Shown piece after piece: positions 1-9,000 of a stretch of DNA of 64,000 nt (position 1 is the stretch's first letter; each line of letters opens with the position of its first letter). A program made the position numbers and the translations under genes. The notes under the pieces are model-generated. The model searched no databases, was not told where the DNA came from, and saw only the letters and a program-made list of their open reading frames with translations. Source of the DNA: Sipunculus nudus (lineage: Eukaryota > Annelida > Sipuncula > Golfingiida > Sipunculidae); assembly GCA_026874595.1 (NCBI GenBank), contig CM049310.1, positions 89,597,556-89,661,555 of the forward strand, in the 5' to 3' direction.

Positions 1-65
1 AGAGATATTGAGATCAAATCAGAAAATAGGTCCCGAAAATCCATAATATCCAATTGAGAAAAATG

Positions 66-83
66 CAGAATTATACATTTCTG
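66..83. other. Small dyad CAGAA-8-TTCTG
   Basis: A 5-bp inverted repeat with an 8-base loop (ttatacat) next to the hypervariable A-run. It is intact in gcagaatt monomers, and broken in C' and G (gcacaatt) and most D (gcaaaatt). Since about a third of monomers have lost it, strong selection on it is unlikely. Confidence 0.55.
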
Positions 84-120
84 ATTTTCATTGAACGAAT
101 TTGCCCTTTATTTTTATATT

Positions 121-180
121 CATGAGCACGAACAGGCACTGTTATGTAGCCGGGGAAATAATCTTCGTCCCTATGGGTCA
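121..180 (+). other. GC-richer conserved core of the monomer
   Basis: By hand count this 60-base line holds 30 G+C, against 14-22 in the other complete 60-base lines of the same monomer. It runs from the tgtgcac/gagcac region through aacaggcactgtt, gtagccggg and cttcgtccctatggg. Differences between subtypes here fall at a few fixed positions (gaacagg/gaataggc, ccgggg/ccgggt/cccggg, aactagtc/aactagcc/aaataatc, tatggg/tacggg), while the rest of the core rarely changes. It is the most plausible protein-binding part of the repeat, by inference only. Confidence 0.6.
131..143. other. Small dyad AACAG-gca-CTGTT
   Basis: A perfect 5-bp inverted repeat with a 3-base loop in the reference monomer. It recurs at the same place in most monomers. 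E1, E3, F and H copies have AATAG in the left arm, which would still pair as RNA through a U-G wobble but not as a perfect DNA palindrome. Confidence 0.7.
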
Positions 181-231
181 AAATCGTGTTTAAATTTGAG
201 AGAATACATCATTTATGTGGTGTTTTTACAA

Positions 232-275
232 TAAGCAAAGCATAAGCAAAACGTAAACAAAGTGTAAGCAAAGGA
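232..275 (+). repeat. Four-fold 11-bp subrepeat inside the monomer
   Basis: In the reference monomer, taagcaaag (232), taagcaaaa (243), taaacaaag (254) and taagcaaag (265) are spaced exactly 11 bp. The block is present in all 170 monomers with small changes. In E1 copies the third unit is cgtaaaaaagtg, one base shorter, which shifts the phase. A-runs repeated at about one helical turn are known to bend DNA; that this block is curved is inference. It may also be the remnant of a shorter ancestral repeat. Confidence 0.9.
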
Positions 276-377
276 ATTAGGACTTCATAAATGCGATTTT
301 CGACCGTTTTCTGAAGTTATAATGTATTATTCGACGTGTCAGGAGTCTTATTTATGACAGAAATCGTGCAAAACACT

Positions 378-751
378 AGAGATATTGTGATCAAGTGAGA
401 AAATAGGTCCCGAAAATCCATAATATCTCCATAAAAAAGCAGAATTATACATTTCTGATTTTGATTGAACGAATTTGCTCTTTATTTTTATATTCATGTG
501 CACGAACAGGCACTGTTATGTAGCCGGGTAACTAGTCTTCGTCCCTATGGGTCATAATCGTGTTTAAATTTGGGAGAATACATCATTTATGTGGTGTTTT
601 TACAATAAGCAAAGCATAAGCAAAACGTAGACAAAGTGTAAGCAAAGGAATTAGGACTCCATAAATGAGATTTTCGACCGTTTATTGAAGTTATAATGTA
701 TTATTCAACTTGTCAGGAGTCTTATTTATGACAGAAATCGTGCAAAACAGT
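378..751 (+). repeat. Representative monomer, subtype B
   Basis: Subtype B is preceded by cact instead of cagt, has atcaagtgag in the head and ctccataaaaaagcag (6-7 A) in the variable stretch, and usually gccgggtaactag in the core. In A-B-C-D-E units its tail has gtagacaaag and actccataaatgag followed by cgtttattgaag. B normally follows A. In the 3,012-bp units the B tail is different (cataaagc, aaaagcg, cttggtagg), so B heads are combined with at least two tails. Confidence 0.93.
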
Positions 752-1128
752 AGAGATATTGTGATCAAATGAGAAAATAGGTCCCGAAAATCCATAATAT
801 CCAATTGAGAAAAAAGCAGAATTATACATTTCTGATTTTGATTGAACGAATTTGCTCTTTATTTTTATATTCATGTGCACGAACAGGCACTGTTATGTAG
901 CCGGGGAACTAGTCTTCGTCCCTATGGGTCATAATCGTGTTTAAATTTGAGAGAATACATCATTTATGTGGTGTTTTTACAATGAGCAAAGCATAAGCAA
1001 AACGTAAATAAGGTGTAAGCAAAGGAATTAGCACTTCATAAATGCGATTTTCGACCGTTTTCTGAAGTTATAATGTATTATTCGACGAGTCAGGAGTATT
1101 ATTTATGACAGAAATCGTGCAAAACACT
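752..1128 (+). repeat. Representative monomer, subtype C
   Basis: Subtype C has cagtagagatattgtgatcaaatg at its head boundary (given here only as a marker: cagt before, atcaaatgag after) and ccaattgagaaaaaagcag in the variable stretch. This copy has the tail form gagagaat, caatgagc, aaataaggtg, gcacttc and gacgagtcaggagtatt, which recurs in U7, U11, U12, U15 and U17. Other C copies carry the gggagaat, cataaagc, aaaagcg tail or the cccgggtac, catcaatt tail. C is the most frequent head in the array. Confidence 0.93.
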
Positions 1129-1505
1129 AGAGATATTGTGATCAAGTGAGAAAATAGGTCCCGAAAATCCATAATATCCAATTGAGAAAAAAGCAAAATT
1201 TTACATTTCTGATGTTGATTGAACGAATTTGCTCTTTATTTTTATATTCATGTGCACGAACAGGCACTGTTATGTAGCCGGGGAACTAGTCTTCGTCCCT
1301 ATGGGTCATAATCGTGTTTAAATTTGGGAGAATACATCATTTATGTGGTGTTTTTACATAAAGCAAAGCATAAGCAAAACGTAAACAAAGTGTAAGCAAA
1401 GGAATTAGGACTTCATAAAAGCGATTTTCGACCGTTTTCTGAAGTTATAATGTATTATTCGACGTGTCAGGAGTCTTATTTATGACAGAAATCGTGCAAA
1501 ACAGT
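1129..1505 (+). repeat. Representative monomer, subtype D
   Basis: Subtype D joins a B-like head (cact before, atcaagtgag) to aagcaaaatt in the variable stretch and gatgttgattg in place of gattttgattg. Two main forms exist. One has ccaattgagaaaaaagcaaaa with ttttacatt (this copy; also 27099, 31615, 35377, 37257, 46660, 50042). The other has ctccataaaaaaagcaaaa with ttatacatt (4519, 7157, 7909, 10543, 11295, 13174, 30863, 42150, 42902, 54939, 55691, 56820). A third, in the 8-mer units, keeps gatgttg but has gcagaatt (16562, 19574, 22208, 24467, 60208). Confidence 0.92.
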
Positions 1506-1879
1506 AGATATATTGTGGTCAAATGAGAAAATAGGTCCCGAAAATCCATAATATGTGATTAAAAAAAGCAGAATTATACATTTCTGATTTTGATTGAACG
1601 AATTTGCTCTTTATTTTTATATTCATGTGCACGAATAGGCACTGTTATGTAGCCCGGGTACTAGTCTTCGTCCCTACGGGTCAAAATCGTGTTTAAATTC
1701 GGGAGAATACATCATTTATGTGGTGTTTTTACAATAAGCAAAGCATAAGCAAAACGTAAAAAAGTGTAAGCAAAGGAATAAGAACTTCATAAATGAGATT
1801 TTCGACCGTTTATTGAAGTTATAATCTATTATTCAACTTGTCAGGAGTCTTATTTATGACAGAAATCGTGCAAAACAGT
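1506..1879 (+). repeat. Representative monomer, subtype E (HOR end marker)
   Basis: Subtype E begins agatatattgtggtcaaatg and has tgattaaaaaaagcag (or gtgatta) in the variable stretch. Three tail classes are seen. E1 (this copy) has gaataggc, gcccgggtac, cctacggg, aattcggg, a one-base-shorter cgtaaaaaagtg, aataagaac and taatctatt; it precedes most A copies. E2 has gctggggaac and precedes A at 14678, 17690, 20702, 23336 and 58324. E3 has aatttagg, cataatgc, gcaaatcg and is internal, followed by B' (3388, 6025, 9411, 53808). E1 and E3 contain the palindrome CCCGGG, absent from most other monomers. Confidence 0.94.
1666..1680 (+). other. CENP-B-box-like string, one base short
   Basis: In E1 monomers the core reads cttcgtccctacggg. 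The mammalian CENP-B box needs TTCG, seven bases, then CGGG, with an A at the fifth of the seven. Here TTCG and CGGG are separated by six bases (tcccta). Most other subtypes have tatggg, which lacks CGGG. It is therefore not a canonical box. Similar strings occur in all E1/E3 copies and in the cccgggtac C copies (for example 15808, 18820, 23713). Confidence 0.35.
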
Positions 1880-2256
1880 AGAGATATTGAGATCAAATCA
1901 GAAAATAGGTCCCGAAAATCCATAATATCCAATTGAGAAAAATGCAGAATTATACATTTCTGATTTTCATTGAACGAATTTGCCCTTTATTTTTATATTC
2001 ATGAGCACCAACAGGCACTGTTATGTAGCCGGGGAAATAATCTTCGTCCCTATGGGTCAAAATCGTGTTTAAATTTGAGAGAATACATCATTTATGTGGT
2101 GTTTTTACAATAAGCAAAGCATAAGCAAAACGTAAACAAAGTATAAGCAAAGGAATTAGGACTTCATAAATGCGATTTTCGACCGTTTTCTGAAGTTATA
2201 ATGTATTATTCGACGTGTCAGGAGTCTTATTTATGACAGAAATCGTGCAAAACAGT

Positions 2257-2633
2257 AGAGATATTGTGATCAAATGAGAAAATAGGTCCCGAAAATCCAT
2301 AATATCCAATTGAGAAAAAAGCACAATTATACATTTCTGATTTTGATTGAACGAATTTGCTCTTTATTTTTATATTCATGTGCACGAACAGGCACCGTTA
2401 TGTAGCCGGGGAACTAGTCTTCGTCCCTATGGGTCATAATCGTGTTTAAATTTGGGAGAATACATCATTTATGTGGTGTTTTTACATAAAGCAAAGCATA
2501 AGCAAAACGTAAACAAAGTGTAAGCAAAGGAATTAGGACTTCATAAATGCGATTTTCGACCGTTTTCTGAAGTTATAATGTATTATTCGACGTGTCAGGA
2601 GTCTTATTTATGACAGAAATCGTGCAAAACAGT
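2257..2633 (+). repeat. Representative monomer, subtype C'
   Basis: C' is subtype C with gcacaatt in place of gcagaatt, which breaks one arm of the small CAGAA/TTCTG dyad. It often runs in blocks of two or three (2257-3387, 5271-6024, 28228-29359, 39516-40646, 52300-53807). C' copies differ in the tail by tggtatttttac against tggtgtttttac and by aaaatcg, aaaagcg or aaatgcg. This copy carries a private caccgtt for cactgtt in the core. Confidence 0.92.
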
Positions 2634-3762
2634 AGAGATATTGTGATCAAATGAGAAAATAGGTCCCGAAAATCCATAATATCCAATTGAGAAAAAAGCA
2701 CAATTATACATTTCTGATTTTGATTGAACGAATTTGCTCTTTATTTTTATATTCATGTGCACGAACAGGCACTGTTATGTAGCCGGGGAACTAGTCTTCG
2801 TCCCTATGGGTCATAATCGTGTTTAAATTTGGGAGAATACATCATTTATGTGGTATTTTTACATAAAGCAAAGCATAAGCAAAACGTAAACAAAGTGTAA
2901 GCAAAGGAATTAGGACTTCATAAAATCGATTTTCGACCGTTTTCTGAAGTTATAATGTATTATTCGACGTGTCAGGAGTCTTATTTATGACAGAAATCGT
3001 GCAAAACAGTAGAGATATTGTGATCAAATGAGAAAATAGGTCCCGAAAATCCATAATATCCAATTGAGAAAAAAGCACAATTATACATTTCTGATTTTGA
3101 TTGAACGAATTTGCTCTTTATTTTTATATTCATGTGCACGAACAGGCACTGTTATGTAGCCGGGGAACTAGTCTTCGTCCCTATGGGTCATAATCGTGTT
3201 TAAATTTGGGAGAATACATCATTTATGTGGTGTTTTTACATAAAGCAAAGCATAAGCAAAACGTAAACAAAGTGTAAGCAAAGGAATTAGGACTTCATAA
3301 AAGCGATTTTCGACCGTTTTCTGAAGTTATAATGTATTATTCGACGTGTCAGGAGTCTTATTTATGACAGAAATCGTGCAAAACAGTAGATATATTGTGG
3401 TCAAATGAGAAAATAGGTCCCGAAAATCCATAATATCTGATTAAAAAAAGCAGAATTATACATTTCTGATTTTGATTGAACGAATTTGCTCTTTATTTTT
3501 ATATTCATGTGCACGAATAGGCACTGTTATGTAGCCCGGGTACTAGTCTTCGTCCCTACGGGTCAAAATCGTGTTTAAATTTAGGAGAATACATCATTTA
3601 TGTGGTGTTTTTACATAATGCAAAGCATAAGCAAATCGTAAACAAAGTGTAAACAAAGGAATTAGGACTTCATAAAAGCGATTTTCGACCGTTTTCTGAA
3701 GTTATAATGTATTATTCGACGTGTCAGGAGTCTTATTTATGACAGAAATCGTTCAAAACAGT

Positions 3763-4140
3763 AGAGATATTGTGGTCAAATGAGAAAATAGGTCCCGAAA
3801 ATCCATAATATCTCCATAAAAAAGCAAGCAGAATTATACATTTCTGATTTTGATTGAACGAATTTGCTCTTTATTTTTATATTCATGTGCACGAACAGGC
3901 ACTGTTATGTAGCCGGGTAACTAGTCTTCGTCCCTATGGGTCATAATCGTGTTTAAATTTGGGAGAATACATCATTTATGTGGTGTTTTTACATAAAGCA
4001 AAGCATAAGCAAAACGTAAACAAAGTGTAAGCAAAGGAATTAGGACTTCATAAAAGCGATTTTCGACCGTTTTCTGAAGTTATAATGTATTATTCAACTT
4101 GGTAGGAGTCTTATTTATGACAGAAATCGTGCAAAACACT
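3763..4140 (+). repeat. Representative monomer, subtype B' (agcaagcag variant)
   Basis: B' has an E-like head (gtggtcaaatg) but agagata, then ctccataaaaaagcaagcag with a four-base agca duplication, then a B-type core (gccgggtaactag) and the tail cataaagc, aaaagcg, cttggtaggag. It is preceded by the private atcgttcaaaac (for atcgtgcaaaac). It occurs only four times, at 3763, 6400, 9786 and 54183, always between E3 and F, which ties those four places to one ancestral block. Confidence 0.92.
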
Positions 4141-4518
4141 AGAGATATTATGATCAAGTGAGAAAATAGGTCCCGAAAATCCATAATATCTCATTTAAAA
4201 AAAAGTGAGAATGATACATTTCTGATTTTGATTGAACGAATTTGCTCTTTATTTTTATATTCATGTGCACGAATAGGCACTGTTATGTAGCCGGGGAACT
4301 AGCCTTCGTCCCTATGGGTCATAATCGTGTTTAAATTTGAGAGAATACATCATTTATGTGGTGTTTTTACAATGAGCAAAGCATAAGCAAAACGTAAACA
4401 AAGTGTAAGCAAAGGAATTAGGACTTCATAAATGCGATTTTCGACCGTTTTCTGAAGTTATAATGTATTATTCGACGTGTCAGGAGTCTTATTTATGACA
4501 GAAATCGTGCAAAACACT
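4141..4518 (+). repeat. Representative monomer, subtype F
   Basis: Subtype F has attatgatcaagtg in the head, ctcatttaaaaaaaagtgag then aatgatac in the variable stretch, gaataggc, and aactagcc for aactagtc in the core (so no ACTAGT). It follows a monomer ending cttggtaggag at 4141, 6779, 10165, 15430, 16937, 18442, 19949, 22583, 24841, 54561, 59076 and 60583. Two tails occur: gagagaat with caatgagc (U2 copies), and gggagaat with tggtattttt, agtacttc and aataagat (8-mer copies). The copies at 15430, 18442 and 59076 share attcgtgtgcac. Confidence 0.93.
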
Positions 4519-6024
4519 AGAGATATTGTGATCAAGTGAGAAAATAGGTCCCGAAAATCCATAATATCTCCATAAAAAAAGCAAAATTATACATTTCTGA
4601 TGTTGATTGAACGAATTTGCTCTTTATTTTTATATTCATGTGCACGAACAGGCACTGTTATGTAGCCGGGTAACTAGTCTTCGTCCCTATGGGTCATAAT
4701 CGTGTTTAAATTTGGGAGAATACATCATTTATGTGGTGTTTTTACAATAAGCAAAGCATAAGCAAAACGTAGACAAAGTGTAAGCAAAGGAATTAGGACT
4801 CCATAAATGAGATTTTCGACCGTTTATTGAAGTTATAATGTATTATTCAACTTGTCAGGAGTCTTATTTATGACAGAAATCGTGCAAAACAGTAGAGATA
4901 TTGTGATCAAATGAGAAAATAGGTCCCGAAAATCCATAATATCCAATTGAGAAAAAAGCAGAATTATACATTTCTGATTTTGATTGAACGAATTTGCTCT
5001 TTATTTTTATATTCATGTGCACAAACAGGCACTGTTATGTAGCCGGGGAACTAGTCTTCGTTCCTATGGGTCATAATCGTGTTTAAATTTGAGAGAATAC
5101 ATCATTTATGTGGTGTTTTTACAATGAGCAAAGCATAAGCAAAACGTAAATAAGGTGTAAGCAAAGGAATTAGCACTTCATAAATGCGATTTTCGACCGT
5201 TTTCTGAAGTTATAATGTATTATTCGACGTGTCAGGAGTCTTATTTATGACAGAAATCGTGCTAAACACTAGAGATATTGTGATCAAATGAGAAAATAGG
5301 TCCCGAAAATCCATAATATCCAATTGAGAAAAAAGCACAATTATACATTTCTGATTTTGATTGAACGAATTTGCTCTTTATTTTTATATTCATGTGCACG
5401 AACAGGCACTGTTATGTAGCCGGGGAACTAGTCTTCGTCCCTATGGGTCATAATCGTGTTTAAATTTGGGAGAATACATCATTTATGTGGTATTTTTACA
5501 TAAAGCAAAGCATAAGCAAAACGTAAACAAAGTGTAAGCAAAGGAATTAGGACTTCATAAAATCGATTTTCGACCGTTTTCTGAAGTTATAATGTATTAT
5601 TCGACGTGTCAGGAGTCTTATTTATGACAGAAATCGTGCAAAACAGTAGAGATATTGTGATCAAATGAGAAAATAGGTCCCGAAAATCCATAATATCCAA
5701 TTGAGAAAAAAGCACAATTATACATTTCTGATTTTGATTGAACGAATTTGCTCTTTATTTTTATATTCATGTGCACGAACAGGCACTGTTATGTAGCCGG
5801 GGAACTAGTCTTCGTCCCTATGGGTCATAATCGTGTTTAAATTTGGGAGAATACATCATTTATGTGGTGTTTTTACATAAAGCAAAGCATAAGCAAAACG
5901 TAAACAAAGTGTAAGCAAAGGAATTAGGACTTCATAAAAGCGATTTTCGACCGTTTTCTGAAGTTATAATGTATTATTCGACGTGTCAGGAGTCTTATTT
6001 ATGACAGAAATCGTGCAAAACAGT

Positions 6025-9000
6025 AGATATATTGTGGTCAAATGAGAAAATAGGTCCCGAAAATCCATAATATCTGATTAAAAAAAGCAGAATTATACAT
6101 TTCTGATTTTGATTGAACGAATTTGCTCTTTATTTTTATATTCATGTGCACGAATAGGCACTGTTATGTAGCCCGGGTACTAGTCTTCGTCCCTACGGGT
6201 CAAAATCGTGTTTAAATTTAGGAGAATACATCATTTATGTGGTGTTTTTACATAATGCAAAGCATAAGCAAATCGTAAACAAAGTGTAAACAAAGGAATT
6301 AGGACTTCATAAAAGCGATTTTCGACCGTTTTCTGAAGTTATAATGTATTATTCGACGTGTCAGGAGTCTTATTTATGACAGAAATCGTTCAAAACAGTA
6401 GAGATATTGTGGTCAAATGAGAAAATAGGTCCCGAAAATCCATAATATCTCCATAAAAAAAGCAAGCAGAATTATACATTTCTGATTTTGATTGAACGAA
6501 TTTGCTCTTTATTTTTATATTCATGTGCACGAACAGGCACTGTTATGTAGCCGGGTAACTAGTCTTCGTCCCTATGGGTCATAATCGTGTTTAAATTTGG
6601 GAGAATACATCATTTATGTGGTGTTTTTACATAAAGCAAAGCATAAGCAAAACGTAAACAAAGTGTAAGCAAAGGAATTAGGACTTCATAAAAGCGATTT
6701 TCGACCGTTTTCTGAAGTTATAATGTATTATTCAACTTGGTAGGAGTCTTATTTATGACAGAAATCGTGCAAAACACTAGAGATATTATGATCAAGTGAG
6801 AAAATAGGTCCCGAAAATCCATAATATCTCATTTAAAAAAAAGTGAGAATGATACATTTCTGATTTTGATTGAACGAATTTGCTCTTTATTTTTATATTC
6901 ATGTGCACGAATAGGCACTGTTATGTAGCCGGGGAACTAGCCTTCGTCCCTATGGGTCATAATCGTGTTTAAATTTGAGAGAATACATCATTTATGTGGT
7001 GTTTTTACAATGAGCAAAGCATAAGCAAAACGTAAACAAAGTGTAAGCAAAGGAATTAGGACTTCATAAATGCGATTTTCGACCGTTTTCTGAAGTTATA
7101 ATGTATTATTCGACGTGTCAGGAGTCTTATTTATGACAGAAATCGTGCAAAACACTAGAGATATTGTGATCAAGTGAGAAAATAGGTCCCGAAAATCCAT
7201 AATATCTCCATAAAAAAAGCAAAATTATACATTTTTGATGTTGATTGAACGAATTTGCTCTTTATTTTTATATTCATGTGCACGAACAGGCACTGTTATG
7301 TAGCCGGGTAACTAGTCTTCGTCCCTATGGGTCATAATCGTGTTTAAATTTGGGAGAATACATCATTTATGTGGTGTTTTTACAATAAGCAAAGCATAAG
7401 CAAAACGTAGACAAAGTGTAAGCAAAGGAATTAGGACTCCATAAATGTGATTTTCGACCGTTTATTGAAGTTATAATGTATTATTCAACTTGTCAGGAGT
7501 CTTATTTATGACAGAAATCGTGCAAAACAGTAGAGATATTGTGATCAAATGAGAAAATAGGTCCCGAAAATCCATAATATCCAATTGAGAAAAAAGCAGA
7601 ATTATACATTTCTGATTTTGATTGAACGAATTTGCTCTTTATTTTTATATTCATGTGCACAAACAGGCACTGTTATGTAGCCGGGGAACTAGTCTTCGTT
7701 CCTATGGGTCATAATCGTGTTTAAATTTGAGAGAATACATCATTTATGTGGTGTTTTTACAATGAGCAAAGCATAAGCAAAACGTAAATAAGGTGTAAGC
7801 AAAGGAATTAGCACTTCATAAATGCGATTTTCGACCGTTTTCTGAAGTTATAATGTATTATTCGACGTGTCAGGAGTCTTATTTATGACAGAAATCGTGC
7901 AAAACACTAGAGATATTGTGATCAAGTGAGAAAATAGGTCCCGAAAATCCATAATATCTCCATAAAAAAAGCAAAATTATACATTTCTGATGTTGATTGA
8001 ACGAATTTGCTCTTTATTTTTATATTCATGTGCACGAACAGGCACTGTTATGTAGCCGGGGAACTAGTCTTCGTCCCTATGGGTCATAATCGTGTTTAAA
8101 TTTTGGAGAATTCATCATTTATGTGGTGTTTTTACAATAAGCAAAGCATAAGCAAAACGTAAACAAAGTGTAAGCAAAGGAATTAGGACTTCATAAAATC
8201 GATTTTCGACCGTTTTCTGAAGTTATAATGTATTATTCGACGTGTCAGGAGTCTTATTTATGACAGAAATCGTGCAAAACAGTAGATATATTGTGGTCAA
8301 ATGAGAAAATAGGTCCCGAAAATCCATAATATCTGATTAAAAAAAGCAGAATTATACATTTCTGATTTTGATTGAACGAATTTGCTCTTTATTTTTATAT
8401 TCATGTGCACGAACAGGCACTGTTATGTAGCCGGGGAACTAGTCTTCGTCCCTATGGGTCATAATCGTGTTTAAATTTGGGAGAATACATCATTTATGTG
8501 GTGTTTTTACATAAAGCAAAGCATAAGCAAAACGTAAACAAAGTGTAAGCAAAGGAATTAGGACTTCATAAAAGCCATTTTCGACCGTTTTCTGAAGTTA
8601 TAATGTCTTATTCGACGTGTCAGGAGTCGTATTTATGACAGAAATCCTGCAAAACACTAGAGATACTGTGATAAAGTGAGAAAATAGGTCCCGAAAATCC
8701 ATAATATCTCCATAAAAAAAGCAGAATTATACATTTCTGATTTTGATTGAACGAATTTGCTCTTTATTTTTATATTCATGTGCACGAACAGGCACTGTTA
8801 TGTAGCCGGGGAACTAGTCTTCGTCCCTATGGGTCATAATCGTGTTTAAATTTGGGAGAATACATCATTTATGTGGTATTTTTACAATAAGCAAAGCATA
8901 AGCAAAACGTAAACAAAGTGTAAGCAAAGGAATTAGTACTTCATAAATAAGATTTTCGACCGTTTTTTGAAGTTATAATGTATTATTCAACTTGTCAGGA

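Larger units (their letters stand above)
1..377 (+). repeat. Reference monomer, subtype A (HOR start marker)
   Basis: This 377-bp copy is used here as the coordinate frame. Subtype A is marked by gagatcaaatcag in the head, aaaatgcag at ~61-67, ttttcattgaacg and tgcccttta, catgagcac in place of catgtgcac, and aaataatcttcg where most monomers have aactagtcttcg. That last change removes the ACTAGT hexamer common to most other subtypes. There are 21 copies, starting at 1, 1880, 14678, 17690, 20702, 23336, 25970, 27851, 29734, 32367, 34248, 36128, 38009, 41021, 45532, 47411, 48914, 50793, 58324, 61712 and 63216. Each A with a visible left neighbour follows an E monomer, so A-E adjacency works as punctuation. 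Some copies carry agcaccaac for agcacgaac (for example at 1880, 27851, 38009, 47411, 50793, 63216). Confidence 0.97.
1..1879 (+). repeat. HOR unit U1, 5 monomers (A-B-C-D-E)
   Basis: Monomer starts: A 1, B 378, C 752, D 1129, E 1506. This is the canonical short unit. Its diagnostic variants (6-A B run, gacgagtcaggagtatt, gtgattaaaaaaagc) recur in U15 and U17 at the same relative positions, and nearly all recur in U7. The window begins on the phase I chose for a monomer start; this is a convention, not a biological boundary. Confidence 0.95.
2634..7908 (+). repeat. Tandem duplication of 7 monomers (2,637 bp x 2)
   Basis: Copy 1 is 2,634-5,270 and copy 2 is 5,271-7,908, both C'-C'-E3-B'-F-D-C. 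Shared private marks include tggtatttttac with aaaatcg in the first C', gcaaatcgtaaac in E3 (3,631 and 6,268), atcgttcaaaac, agcaagcag, cacaaacagg and cttcgttcc in the last C. Copy 2 has one more A in the B' A-run. The first monomer of copy 2 is chimaeric, with a cact lead and a caaatg body, and marks the exchange point. Confidence 0.94.

Noticed and set aside
1666-1680. True CENP-B box
   Set aside because: The spacing between TTCG and CGGG is six bases where seven are needed, and the required A position does not match; kept only as a resemblance.
3364-3372. tttatgacag and aggagtcttatttatg as a ribosome binding site and start
   Set aside because: aggag followed by an ATG recurs in nearly every monomer, but the frame after it closes within a few dozen codons and the setting is a eukaryotic-type satellite.
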